Positions 26,515-39,240 of a stretch of DNA of 64,000 nucleotides are shown one piece after another. Under the pieces are notes generated by a model, which searched no databases, had not been told where the DNA came from, and was given only the letters and a program-made list of their open reading frames with translations. The DNA comes from Hetaerina americana (Eukaryota > Arthropoda > Insecta > Odonata > Calopterygidae). The position numbers and the translations under genes were made by a program. The number at the start of each line of letters is the position of its first letter. Position 1 is the stretch's first letter. The stretch is taken from contig JAKTNV010000009.1 in assembly GCA_022747635.1 (NCBI GenBank), positions 67,974,407-68,038,406 of the forward strand, given 5' to 3'.

Positions 26515-26705
26515 TTCTCTCGAGTGAAAGGTGGTGTGGGGGAATGGAAGAGGGCCGTAAGGCCCGGGGGAAAGGTGGAGAAATGGGGGAAAGGAGGAGA
26601 GAGAGGAAGAGAAAGACGGAAGGGGTTAGGGGTTCGGCAGATGAGAAGGGAAATGTGAGAGAGAGAAAGAAATGGTGAGGAGAAGAGAGATGTTGGGATC
26701 GGGGA
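26515..26705 (+). repeat. Polypurine (GA-rich) tract
   Basis: About 190 bases of almost pure G and A on the plus strand, with a few interruptions (for example gtgtggggg and ggccgtaaggcccg near the start). The complementary strand is correspondingly polypyrimidine and gives stop-poor but meaningless Ser/Pro/Leu-rich frames (26471-26804 minus). Such asymmetric tracts can form triplex DNA. It is flanked by moderately GC-rich sequence (26430-26800). Confidence 0.7.
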
Positions 26706-26800
26706 GGGGGGCGCACACATTGTGCCCGTCCTCGTAACAGGTACCTCTAGTTTTTTTTGAGACCGCACCTGGCGACACGAAAGCCTACTCCTCATTGGCC

Positions 26801-29800
26801 CCATGGACCAGGAATTCCGCCAATCCGGAAAGACTTTTTATTTTTTTAAGGCGCGGCACCAAAGTTTGGTGTATTTTAGGACGTTTCTTTCAAACCCTAC
26901 CGCCATCTTCTTTGTAAATGTAAGCGTTTTGCGGACACTGGTCCATTGCTTTAATAATATGCTTAGCTATGAAAAATATCTTATTCCTCGACGAAAGAAA
27001 TATCAATAGACAAGCAGAAGGTAACTTTTTGTCGTAGAAATAGAGGTTCATAATTGACTTGCTATTCTCACCTAGTATCACTTCACACTTTTTATATTTT
27101 AAATAAAATAGGGTTGTAATAAATATAAAAATTAATGTAGGTGCCCACTTTTGCAATCCGCCTTGACGTCTTTTATGATAGTGATTTCTGTTGCCAAATA
27201 TTAGCCAAGGTGAGGATGTCAGTATGGTAAAATATTTCGACTAGAAAAGAGAGTCACATGTTGCACAATCATTTGAAAAAATATGTCCGTAATGACCGAA
27301 GTAATTTATCCTCTGTTATTTCACACCCTTAATTACTAAATAACTCCTGATAACTCAGGACAAACCTCTTGTATTTATCCTCATTGCTTAAGCTCAAAGA
27401 AAGCATAGCCTTAGGAATAATATCTCTCGACGGATAGGTCTGTTCAAAATTCAAGTTTTTATTTTAGTTTAACATTTATGATTACTTTGAATGCACATAG
27501 ATCATATGAAAATTCCTGCCTGTTCCAGAAGAAACCGAACAGTGATATGACGGCGCTTATATACATAACATATTTTTTTTGCGACCGATGAGCTGAGGAT
27601 ATTGAATATGTGTGTTGTTGCAAGTAGAAACGGTGGGAAAAACCCGCTTCCTCGTCGAAATCGAACTTGGGGCTGAATGTCAATTTGTTATCAACCGCGA
27701 CGAGCGAGCGCATACAATGCTTTTGTTTATGCTCCCTTGTGCATTAAATATGCCGAGTGACAGCGGAGAAAGTGCATCACCCACTGCATTCGGGAAGGTT
27801 TTGCTGAAATAAACGCGCACTCTCAGCCGTCACGCCCCCAGGGATTCACGGGAATCACTATCCAATGGTGACAGGGCATTGTTTGTGCCTCTTGCATTGA
27901 ACGTTACTTTATGTGCTTGGCAATGATATTTTAACCTGACTTTGAATATATCGTATCTTGGAATATACTCAAATGAGCAGAACACCATTTAATATTTTCC
28001 AATTCGATCTCTCATGCTCTACAATTATTTCATTTTCCCCCGTGAGAATTTATGTGAAGCTTTAATTTTCTTCCCCAAATTATCAAGAGATTTAGCAAGC
28101 GCTTATGGCCTACTCCTTCAAATTCTCACTTTAAGAACTCATTTGATTTTGAATTAATATCATATACCTTAGTTATGTGGAAGGATTGTATTCCTTTTTC
28201 GCTTGCCAGTCTCCAATAATTTGTATTGTTGGATTAGTCTTGAGGTATCCTTTGAAAATCGGAAGTTATGGCATCCGATAATGCAACTATGTAATTGGCC
28301 AAATGATACTCATGAAATGCAATTCATGCAGCAATCAGCGATTCAAATTAACAGATTCCGGTATATATGAATCCATCATTGGTAATACTCACCGATTAAA
28401 ATTAAAATTGAATAGATTCTTACTGTTACCTCTCTCCTTAGTGTACACCTTTCACTGAAATGGAAATTCGTTATCAATTTGAGATATAATGATTAAAACG
28501 TAGGTAAAAAAATAGGTACACTAAAATAATGAATTTCCTTATTTATTTGTCGATATCTTTGATTATAAGTTATAGTTAATGCTCTTGCCTTGCATTCCAC
28601 ATTCAGAAAAGCAGTCTGCAATAGTATTACTAGAATATCTCACTGTTTAGAGAAATAGCATAAATCTGGATGGAGCAAATCTGCTGAGTCCATAAGATAT
28701 TGGTCATAGACAGAGAAGTGTGCCGTGTTTAATCAACGGTTGCTCTTAGGACTGCAAACATAAGGAAAGCGAAGCACTTGCATTTTTCCAATTCCTTGAG
28801 GCCAAATAAACTATTTTATTAATTAACCAACCAATCAACCAAACTAAATACGAAAAAAGCTAATTATTGTATTATTTGTGAAGGGAGGAAGGACGTCATA
28901 TGGCATTAGATATCAGATTCTGTTTTGTTGGACTGGCAAGGGAGTTATCGGTCTATTCTAGAGTATGTTCAACTAACTTTAACGGGTAGAATACCAAAAA
29001 TAATAGAATTAACGATTGATGTAACGAGGTTAATACCATATATATTTTTCAGTTTTGCAATGGATAAATTTTGGAGTCTTGGGTAAATGGTAAAGGATTT
29101 TAAGTAGGAATTTACATTTAAACGTTAGCTTTTAACGGGATAAATCACAATTTGCCAGTAAAATATAGGAAATATTGTTTTTACCTATTTGTATCACCAG
29201 GAATTAATTTCTAATTAGCTAGTTAGCAGTATAATATGACGAAAATTCTTTCAGTATTTGAGTTCACATGGATCAGAATTGCCAAGGATTTTTACTTGTT
29301 ATGTTCAAAGTAAGGAGGCTTTGTGGATCAGACTGAAACATTCAAAAAGCACATATTGATAATATTTTTATTACCTTATTACAGTTTATATTCACTTAAA
29401 CTCTAAATTAAAACATGCACTCGTTTTGATGGTGTGGCAAATACATTGCAGAAATCAACACTTGTATAAATAGTGATTGAGCTTCATCAATACCAGATTT
29501 ACTTTGGCAATTAGTTTTTCTCCGCCTTTAAATTTGTATTCACTTCACATTCACTTTCGTCCATTTCATTCCAGAATGTCTCTCTTCTGCTTCTTCTTGG
29601 CTTGAGGGAAATCAGGTTCCGCCAGTAATGACAGACCGCAGCTGCGAAGCTACCCAAGATGCACACATTACGAGGATGACGAAAAGCAGCACATTAAAAC
29701 CCTATCACGTGGGGGACAGTGGTCACCGATGGCAGTTCGGTTCACACGATAGGAAATTAGAAAGGTACATTTGCAATGTAAATTTTTTAACGCATAATGA

Positions 29801-30724
29801 TTTGAGTATCAGTGACTGAAAAGGTTGAAAACCGGTATATCGATATAAGGTAAGTATCAATACAAGTTCAATGTTTTTATAGAGGTAGCCGAGTCTAGTG
29901 AAAAGTTTGAATTTTAATTAAAAATATAAATCTACTTAAATAGGTAAGCGATGCTGATTTTATTAATATTTTTTATCAATTTCCATGCATTTATGTATAG
30001 ATTTGAAAAATATTCAAATTGCAAAATGATGCCATGAAACTTTTGATTTAAAAATAAGTCATTAGACTTCAATGACATAATAGTCGGTTTCTTTTGCCAT
30101 AGCATATATTTACAATATAGGTAATTATTCAGGAAAATTAAGGAACGTTACGATTTTCAAAAACAAAAAATGAAACAAGTTAGATGCTTGAGCATTTCTT
30201 CTCCTTCAGATAACAAAAAAATAATATATATGTACGATGGGTTCAGAAAAGGGATTCAACAGCAAAATATATAACTCCTACTGTTGAAACAATAGTAATA
30301 ATTGCTTTTTTAATTTAGAATTTTCATGAATAATACATTGAAACCAATAGGTAAAAAATCATTATGCACTACTCTGCATTCTTGCTAATTTATTTTAGCA
30401 CGAGAGAGTTTAAATATTGGCTAGAGTAGACAATATTTTCACCATCGTTCGAGTCAGTGTCCAGTTTAAATCTTCAGGTCGTAAGTGATCTTTCACTTGA
30501 AAATACCATCTGGAATCATTGTTAAACTCTAGTCTATCCTAGCCAGTAATCACGCCAGAAACCGAGAGAGATGGCCATCGAACTGAAGCTACAAATACCT
30601 CCTAAATAAGAGTGTTCGCTTACGATCCGTTTGTTTTTTACTGTTGATTCTTAAAAAAAAGTATGGTTCCTTAAGCAAGCAATGTCACGGGACTACTAAG
30701 CATTTTACCTTACCCAGTCTTACT
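26801..30724. other. AT-rich spacer, no gene seen
   Basis: No recognisable coding or RNA feature. A modest rise in G+C around 27.60-27.85 kb carries short frames on both strands without known domains. Confidence 0.55.
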
Positions 30725-30913
30725 CGCAATATCCATATGGGATCGTAGATTTTCGCGGCGTTCAGATGAAAGACTCTCCATTCTCGGGATGTCACCGCGT
30801 AGGTTGTTTTTCTGACAACAGTCTCGTTGAAACACGGGCGATACTGTTGTCAGAAAAACAACCTACGCGGGTGACATCCTAAGAATGGAGAGTCTTTCGC
30901 AATATCCATGTGG
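30725..30913. mobile_element. Foldback (long hairpin) element with flanking direct repeats
   Basis: Arms 30768-30822 and 30843-30898 are reverse complements over about 55 bp with two mismatches and one single-base gap, around a 20-base loop (30823-30842). A 16-bp direct repeat (cgcaatatccatatgg at 30725-30740; the same with one change at 30898-30913) flanks the structure. A transcript would fold into an almost perfect long stem, much longer than a typical pre-miRNA stem. It may be a foldback MITE with target duplication, a hairpin-RNA locus, or an inverted duplication made by template switching. No coding potential was seen. Confidence 0.8.
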
Positions 30914-33900
30914 TATTTATATCCATGTGATATAGGTGATTTAACTAAATTAACAATGTTCCATTTGGTAAGATTCAAGCATTCATGTGTGAGAAATCGA
31001 ATAGTTCCTAGACTGCATTATCTGATATTACAGGTTATTACATTTCATTACCTGTATATTATTTACGGTCGCACAGTAAGGTCGTATATTTATTTATCTT
31101 ATGTATTCGTTTCGGTTTCGATGGCAAAATGAAGAGTCTCCAGGTGGAACTCGTAGTTATTCCTTCTTTCATTCAAATCCAATGAAAGTGAGGCCTGTTA
31201 CTTGTGGTAAATTTGTTTTATGACGATACCTTATTATAAATGCGAAAGTTTGGGCCTGATGGTTGTTATGTGCAAATAAAATATTTTTAGCCAAACGCCC
31301 ATAATTAGCTGATAACGCTAATATTTCGGTCAATGTCAGAGTTCTTCATTGGAGAGTAGCTTTATGATTAGGGTGGATTGAGGAATAGATCAGCTTGGCG
31401 GCACTGCTTCAAGTCAAACGAAAATATATGACACTTCAGTTCACCTGAAACCATTCTACAGTTCATGCTGCACTTCAGGCTCATGTATTTTATGAGTAAA
31501 TTTCACACAGGGTCAAATTGTTGCTGTAGGAAAAATTGGTGCAAAATCTTATCCATCTATTGTGTGCTATAAATTAAACATTATGAATGTGTTCCTTCTC
31601 GTCACATCATTATTATTTAGTATTTTATATGCATACTAATGTTTCTGTTCATGTTACCGTGACGCACAGTTGCATTGTGGTTAAAAACTATTTCAATTCA
31701 TAATTCAACCCTAGTTATTAATGTATGTGTCAAAACGTTTGATAAACGACAGAATAGGTGTCGTTATAGTGCGGTGCGAACGGGACTTCTTTCAGTAGCG
31801 TGTCTCTGTGTTTTGGTGTGTGACAGAGATTACGATGTTCTTATTTACTAGTCAACACATGAATTTTGAAAAACTCTTTGGAGCTCAGTCTGTGGGCTTT
31901 ATCATGGACCGTGAATATTAAACCCCATCACTTGTACAGAATACCCGTTTCTTTCGTTTATTTTTGGTGAGGGGAACTTCTCCCACCGTGTGTAATCACA
32001 ATGCTTAAGATAGCGAGGCTTTTCCGGAGTAATGTCCAAACAAAACCCTTATCGTCCGCCAGTAGCGTTTTTGTTCCGCGAGATATAGCTGCGCGGCGAT
32101 TTTATCTGGCATAATGTCGTGGGATTTTTGCCATGCCGCGCGAGAAACCTTATGTTTTGTCCATCACGCTGAGCGTCAAGCTGCTCGTAAAGTTTCCGCG
32201 ACGTCTGACATACTTGCATGGATAAATTATGCGTACTTTTAAACTACTCCCTAGTCCTAAAATTCGAAAAAGTGGGGAAAACCCTAGCAGAATACTTTGT
32301 CACACACTCCGTCACCCTTGTATCATTCGTATTATCATGATTATTTATACAATAAATTTTTCTTATTGCATCAAAATGTATTTTAAAAATTCCTTTTGCC
32401 CGACGTTACCTCTGATTCTCCTTTTATTCATACTCTTGTAATTATAAAATGTTTGTTTAGAATTCTTGAGACATATTGATTCAAAAATCTTCGATAAATA
32501 ATATTAAAACCAATATTTATTTTGAAACTCCAACATATTGGTAAAAATGGTATGACGAACTCAAAATTATATTTCTGCCCAAATATGACTGATGATAATA
32601 AACTACCACCTATTCCGTTGAATTAAGTTCACCGTAAATCGGTCATCGAAAAATAAAAATGGTTCATATTCTGCAAATAGAAATATTGATGAAGAATTAT
32701 AAAAGTTATTAACAAAGCATTTTACGCCTCCATCCGTGATTTTTCACGCATGCAATGAGACTATATTTTTGAATGTGTGTGTTGTGTGAAAATACCTTAT
32801 ATTATAGCTCTAACTGCCTAGCTAATATCAGCTTTTGGTAAAATGTTAGCGGATAATTAATTTGAGCTATGTTTTATGTGGAGATGAATGGAGGATATAA
32901 AATAAAAGAAAGGGATAAAAAAAATTCTTATGCATAGTACGGTTATAAAGAAAGGAAGGTATTGGATGTAGAAGACACCGAGCATGAGGTGAGATGCTAC
33001 GACACGCTGCAGACGGTGATGGAGGGCAAAATTCTGCGAAAGCAAGGAAAAGAGAAGAACAGAATAGACATTTTAGATTGGAGTGACGAGAGGTAGATTG
33101 CATACAAAGATAAAGAATTAACTGTTGTATCATAGAATATTGAGTACACAAGGGTTTCGTGCGTAGTATTAGTTAGGGCCTATGAACAGGGTAGTTTGCA
33201 GCAGCAGGGTACACCAAATGCGACATAATCTAACCCGGTAGATTACAGATTATTATATGAATAGATTTTGGAGAACCATATTTCGATTTATGTAAATTCA
33301 AGTGTAGCTGTTGATAAATAGAATGAAAAGATATTATTTTTATTATTTTAAGGAAAACATAAGGTATTTTTTATAAACTTTAGGTATTTTAATTCACACT
33401 CGCTGTACAAAATTACTATCAGATAAACGAAACATATCTGGGAGAAAAATCCAGCACTGCCACTTGTTTTCTCATTGTAAGGGTTCTACAAAATTTACCG
33501 TGATTGCCATTACTTAATTTTCAGTTATATGACAGTCACTTAGATACAATTGGTGATAATTTTACAAAATAAATCTTGTATATCTCTTCTACATGATATG
33601 TCATAATGAAATTCAAACCAATTTATACCCTTAAAATATTGAAAAAGTGTGACATTCAGTATATATAATGGAAGTTTTTGGAATATAACCTACCATATGA
33701 TTATAAATTTTTTTCATTAGTAAACTATACTAAGCCACAATTTAGTCTTAGAAAGCCTAACTTAAGATATGATAGTTTCCATCGCAAGAAAATAAGCTCC
33801 GCAGAATTGCTTCAAACATATCTTTGAAGATTTCCGCTTGAATTAAAATACAAATAAATTTACTTGAAAATAAGACATCTTCCAAACCTTGATTTTAGAA

Positions 33901-36429
33901 TTTTTGATTGCTAATATTGCTATCAGATCAATAGGGTTTCGGCAACTTGTTCCTTGAAAACTTGGCGTCTATTAGAATTATTTGTGGTAAAGTCAACCAA
34001 CTACAAGTTCACATATCCCTTGACTTCTTGTGACGGAATGCTAAATTCCAAGGGGTAAGCGTTTGGTAATATTAAGGGAGCCCTTTCAGCGTTCTAGAAA
34101 AGTCTTAAATCGAATTTAATCTATGATGATTTTGAGTTAATTTTAAATTGAATATGTACAGATGAAATATGATCACTATTGCATAAAAAATATGGTAAAA
34201 AAGACTTCAATCAAAAGGTGATTGGTTCAAGGGTGCTTTGGTTCGCCAAATATATTGTTTAAAGTAAGACTTAGCAATTAAAAAATAACTATATTAGTAA
34301 CATAGTTATCAGTAATACCATATTTGTCAATTTTTGGACCAAACGGGAGATATTTAAATGCTATATACAATTTCTACTCTTCAAAAAACGGCTCCCTGAA
34401 AGAGTTTAGTTTCCATTGAAGAAAAAAGGTGATTCAGTTCAATGATTTTCTACAAATCATCATAATCAATCCCTAAATAAATGTCCGTTAACGAGTGAGA
34501 AGTACATAATAGCAAAAAAGAGTTTTTGAACCCTTGAAATCTATTATTTTGTAGCTTGCGGACAAAATTTCAATATAAAAGAATTTTGAGAAGAAAGATT
34601 TTACCCATTATTATGCGATTAGGCCATTATTTTGAATAAATAACCTTTCTTCTTTCAATGAATTCAGGTAAATAATTACGTAGAAAACTACGAGAAAGTA
34701 TATTCTTTCCATTTTCCTTTTTTTCTCTTATGCACTATTCTTTTCTTACTTTGGTAAATTTCCGTTGGAGATGTGCTGATATTGATGACTTTGTTCATCG
34801 TTAGTGATTAAACTGTTAATTACCATCATGCAACAAACGTTTATTATTTCAATTTGATATCTATAATAAGTTCGGTTCTTTATAAAACTCTATATCTGTG
34901 ACTACGAAATAGCAATACATAATAGGAAGGCAAAGTAAATTGATAGCGAAAGTTTCGTTTCACTCTTTCAGGACAACGGAGGACGAAAGGAAGTAAAATT
35001 ACTGCAAAAATCGCCATATGTCAACAACCTGAGGTTTGTCCATAATTTACTCTAAATGGTAATTCATTAATTTCTTTCAAAAGAGTGTATCTGACGCATT
35101 TTATTTAAGAGTTCTGCCGTAATTTCCTTGGTTTATGATTCTCCTCATTTGTCAGATAAGTGTTGGATACGTTTCTGTAGGTTTCCTACACAGTTTTGAA
35201 GGCGTTGCCTAGAACTGAAATGAAACTATCGAAGGAGAAAGACAAAAAATGCGGAAATCACCCGGAACATTTCGTCTGAGTGTATCATTTTTCCATTCCA
35301 CTCAATTCACTGCTTTAGGCAGTACAGATCCTCTTAGGGTTTAACGGAAAAGAACTTGTTTGGAGAAAACCGGAAGTGAAGGAGCTATGAAACATGGGAA
35401 CTCAGCACGGCTTATAAACTCAAAATTATTCTACACGCGTCATTGATATATAACCTTAAATTAGACTTAACGCAGACTCTTCTAAAATAGAGCCAATGCT
35501 GCACTGTTGAGTACAATTTTTTCTGGGATTGTAAGATTAACTTGGAATTTAACATTTATGGTATAACTTTTTGCGCTATGGGATTTCTTTGTTCTTTGTT
35601 ACCATTCTTAACATTGTTGAACCCAATGAGTCGATCATACTACTTTTGGGCCAAGTGATGACATTGACTTGAAAGGTGTACCCTTTTCCAGATATGAAAA
35701 CTTTGCGTGTACAATGTCAAATGATAATAAAAATAGCATTAGCAAGTGTCATCAATCGAAAACAAGCTATTGAAATTACATGGTCATTTTTCTCTGGTAT
35801 GAAGCAATGTTTTCATAATTACACTGTATATCAATGGTTTAGTTTAATGCTATAATGCATAACATACATAGAATAATGAATAAATATTCTATCGGACAAA
35901 ATATAATTAAATGAATCATTTACATACTATACTTGATTTAAGGGTACCTGATGTACCTAAACTAATCTTAAGTCAAACTAAATGTTGGTGTTTTGTCCAT
36001 AACATAGCAAATGTATTTTAGTTACACTGATTGCATTAAGAATTAGTTCGTTTAATATATTACCAATGCTTTTCTCCTGAATTATTCTCTTCCATAATTT
36101 ACTGGTTGAATTATTAATCTTGTTACCTGCCGCTCACTAAACCTATGAGATAATAAGGAAAACTCATCTTAATATCACTAAATACTTTTGGAATTCATCA
36201 ATAGAAACTCTTCATTCATAACACGTTTTTTATTCTGGATAAATTTTAGCGCATTGAGTTAAAACCTAATATTGAGATTCATTTAGTCATCCATACCATT
36301 CATATTTATATTTCAGATATTCATAAAAGTGGTCAATTTCTTTAGTGAAACTTATCATTCTAAACATTTTTGGAATTGTTAAATGTGTACATTAATTATT
36401 TTCATTCCTGGTTGAAGAAACCATTGATA
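30914..36429. other. Spacer, no gene seen; slightly GC-raised block at 31.74-32.22 kb
   Basis: Mostly AT-rich with no recognisable gene. 31.74-32.22 kb has more CpG than its surroundings (for example ccgcgagatatagctgcgcgg near 32.08 kb) but no long frame. It could be a conserved non-coding or regulatory stretch, which only cross-species comparison could show. Confidence 0.45.
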
Positions 36430-36660
36430 TCAACCCGATGATGAGCTGGATGAATGTGGGTAGAGCTCACCTAGTGAAAGTCTCCAAGGGGTGTGGAATT
36501 TACTCATCATCGAGGTGTTGAGAGGGTCCAGTTCCTTTCCTTGTGCTACACATCTCCTCAGGAAATCCTGGTAAATGTAAAATCTAATAGCTTGAGTGAT
36601 ACTATTGGTGCCCAGAGGAGTCACCTATAGTTGAGCCCGGGTCCACCGGGAAGCGCTATA
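36430..36660 (+). other. GC-raised segment, possible LINE 5' leader relic
   Basis: Contains tcacctagtgaaagtctcca near 36467-36486, which resembles tcacctagtgtaaaagatct (then cca) near 56.09 kb, just upstream of an RTE endonuclease start. Both are followed within about 200 bp by a short ccgg-containing block. If the similarity is real, this is an isolated 5' leader of an RTE-like element. The match is short and no coding sequence follows, so confidence is low. Confidence 0.22.
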
Positions 36661-37689
36661 CCCACAGCAATACCGTTTCCCTTATTCCGAGTTTGTAAAA
36701 ATATCCCAAATAATAGCCTTATCTAATCCTTAGAGGAACTTTTCCCAATCCATTTTGAAAGCAAGAAAAAAAGCAATAAGAGGGCCTATTTAAAAGTACG
36801 AAATATCAATCATAATATATTTTGTCCGACACGGTATTGGGAATATTCTGCGCAAAATAAATTTTTCAGGGGAAGGTCAAATATAACATTAATAAAATGA
36901 TAGTAACTCAGGTTTAAATTATATTAATATCAATAAAAACCAGTAGAGAGTATCAGAAAATTATCTAAAACAAAAGTAGTCTATTGAAGTATTTTTTGCT
37001 AAAAGATAAATTTTACTGCCTCAATTATGTCGGAATACTAAAAAAATACTTGTTGAAATACGATTGATCGGTAAGAAATAGTTACCCAGCTTTGGTTACA
37101 CATTACTAGGTGAAGGAATATCCATTTCTTTCGAAAATGATTCGAAATTATCATTTTGCTAGTACTTAATACGTCCTCGGTAGTATTTCGGTATTATTGA
37201 AAACATTCCTTCCACTCTTAAGCATTGAAATGTCATTAGAATTTCGATTCACCTCCGTGACTCGAAGAGATATATCGTTGAATAATCAATAAGCAGTACC
37301 AGTGGATTTCTTACAATGGCTTTCAATAAACAATGTGAAATGTGAAAATCTGTTGAAAATCAAGATTTGGTAAAAATTGTCATTTCTTGGACCTTTGCAA
37401 TCCTGGCCACCTTTCTTAACTTCAATAATAGCAATTTCACCAGAGTATAATACTGCCAGCTTCCCTTGTCTATCTACTACTTATTTGGTTTACTATTTCA
37501 ATTAATAATATGTCTGTAGAGGTAATTTAGAAACGAATTCATGTTGTAATTTCCACGCTGCCGTTTTATGGATAGACTGAATACCTATCAGGTACTCCTT
37601 ATGTTATTGTATCGATGAAATGCTTCTTACAGTTTAGGTGAAATTTCTACTGATTCTTTTTTTCAAATACTTTTTATCTACCTTAAAAG
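36661..37689. other. AT-rich spacer, no gene seen
   Basis: No frames, RNA genes or repeats that I can support. Confidence 0.6.
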
Positions 37690-39240
37690 GAAGATTTAGG
37701 GAGCTGGTTGACGTTTTTTGCCCTTCTCCATTTACTCGGGAGATTTCGGACGGCCGTTTTTTGCCTCGACGCCGTCATCACACAGAGTATAATCACGGGA
37801 ATATTAAATAGCCGTCTCACCCGAGCTTTTTACATTTGGCAAATTACTCGCTCGGCGGGGCAAAGCTTTAGAAGCTTTTGATATAACTTTAGGAAGCGCC
37901 AAACATGCACAACGCGTAAAAAGAGCGGAAGTCTGCCAATTAAGAGCACTCTAATTACGCTTGTGTGTATTCTTGGCATTCCAAACTGCTTCACCCGACT
38001 GCGCATGAGTTGTGCAGCGTAGAGTGCACGAGTCTTCGGCCTAGGTCATCATCCCTCGAAAAAAAAAGAAACCTTTGTCCATAATTTTAAGCGCTTCTCG
38101 TGGATGTGGGAGGTTATCCTTTTCTGTTTATTTTGCTTTTCGAAGCTGACCAAGCGTAGACATACTTTGTCAAACGGGATACTTTTCGCGATTAACGCGG
38201 GGAAAAATTCTAATTGTTACACTTTAAAAGTTCCCGATAATCTCTCATTCTAAGCCATGCACAACCCGTAATGAATCTTCGTTCCCGGACCAATGGCAGC
38301 CGCAGCTAAGAAGATTTCTCGTTGGAAGGAAAAAAAATATATATATCCAATTCCGAAATCCGATTAAAAATGCTTCCTCTTTCATTTTTTTTCCTCGTCC
38401 GGCTGCGTTTTCTCCCGTGCCTTGCCCCTCTTTAGAGTTTAAGGATTGCTCGTTTTCGAAAGTGAATTTACGACCGTTTATTACCCGGCGGACCCCACGG
38501 GGTAAAAATTCAAAAATAACGACGAGTTTCGTTAGAATAGGGAAAGGCTCGCTCTGGCGAAAAAAAGGAAAAGAAAAAAAAAAGAACGCACACTCCGCAA
38601 TCGATCTGATTTTCCTTAGCGCATGGGGGAAGGGGGAATGCTGCTACTGCTTCCCTGCCTGCTTGCTTGTGCTTGGCGGGACGGCGCATTGTATAGAGCG
38701 CAGTTCGAGACGGGGGAATGGGCGGAGGAGGACGTGGGAAAGGGCGAGAGGGGGGCGGGGGGAGGAAGGAAGAGAAGATGGAATGCTCGGACGAGAATGC
38801 AGAGACGCGCACGGCGACTCCGTCGATCGCCGATTCACCGCCTCTCCGCCTCGTCCACCCCTCCCCATCCCTTCCCCCCACCCGCGGGACCCGTACCCTC
38901 CGGTCGCACCCCGCGCGCGTCGGCCCCTCCTTCCCTTCCTCATCCCTCTCCACCCCCCTGAGGGTACTACTCTCCGCCTGCGAGGCGATGCATGAATTAG
39001 CGAAAGGCCCGAGTGCTGCGGTTCGGGGCCCGGTGACTCGTTTTTTTTTCGCCGAGAGTCGCCTCATCCGTCGGGCGGGGAGCGGACCACGGAGTCTTGG
39101 GGGATTCCGAAGCCCGTCGCTCCCCTTATTAATGCAATGCGGTGAAGTGGAACCCGTGCGTTTTCCCTCCGTCTCGCCTGGTCAGATCCCGACTCGCACC
39201 CACGCTCGGAAGAAGCGAATGCATCTCTCCCGCTGAAACT
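37690..39240. promoter_or_regulatory. CpG-island-like region, candidate promoter or first exon
   Basis: The strongest compositional island in the window. CpG-bearing sequence begins near 37.70 kb and peaks at 38.6-39.2 kb. There a G-rich plus-strand stretch (about 38709-38770, with a ggggggcggggggagg run containing GC-box-like GGGCGG cores) is followed by a C-rich stretch (about 38860-38960). Long frames overlap on both strands (38417-38995 and 38718-39236 plus; 38510-39067 minus). They are Arg/Pro/Ser-rich with no recognised domain, as expected where GC-rich DNA lacks stops. The G-run can in principle form a G-quadruplex. I infer a host promoter/5' exon or a bidirectional regulatory island. 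The direction of transcription cannot be decided from sequence. Confidence 0.45.

Noticed and set aside
38417..39236. Frames of 112-192 codons on both strands in the CpG-rich island
   Set aside because: Low-complexity Arg/Pro/Ser-rich products overlapping on opposite strands are expected where GC-rich DNA lacks stops. No domain was recognised, so they are not called as genes.
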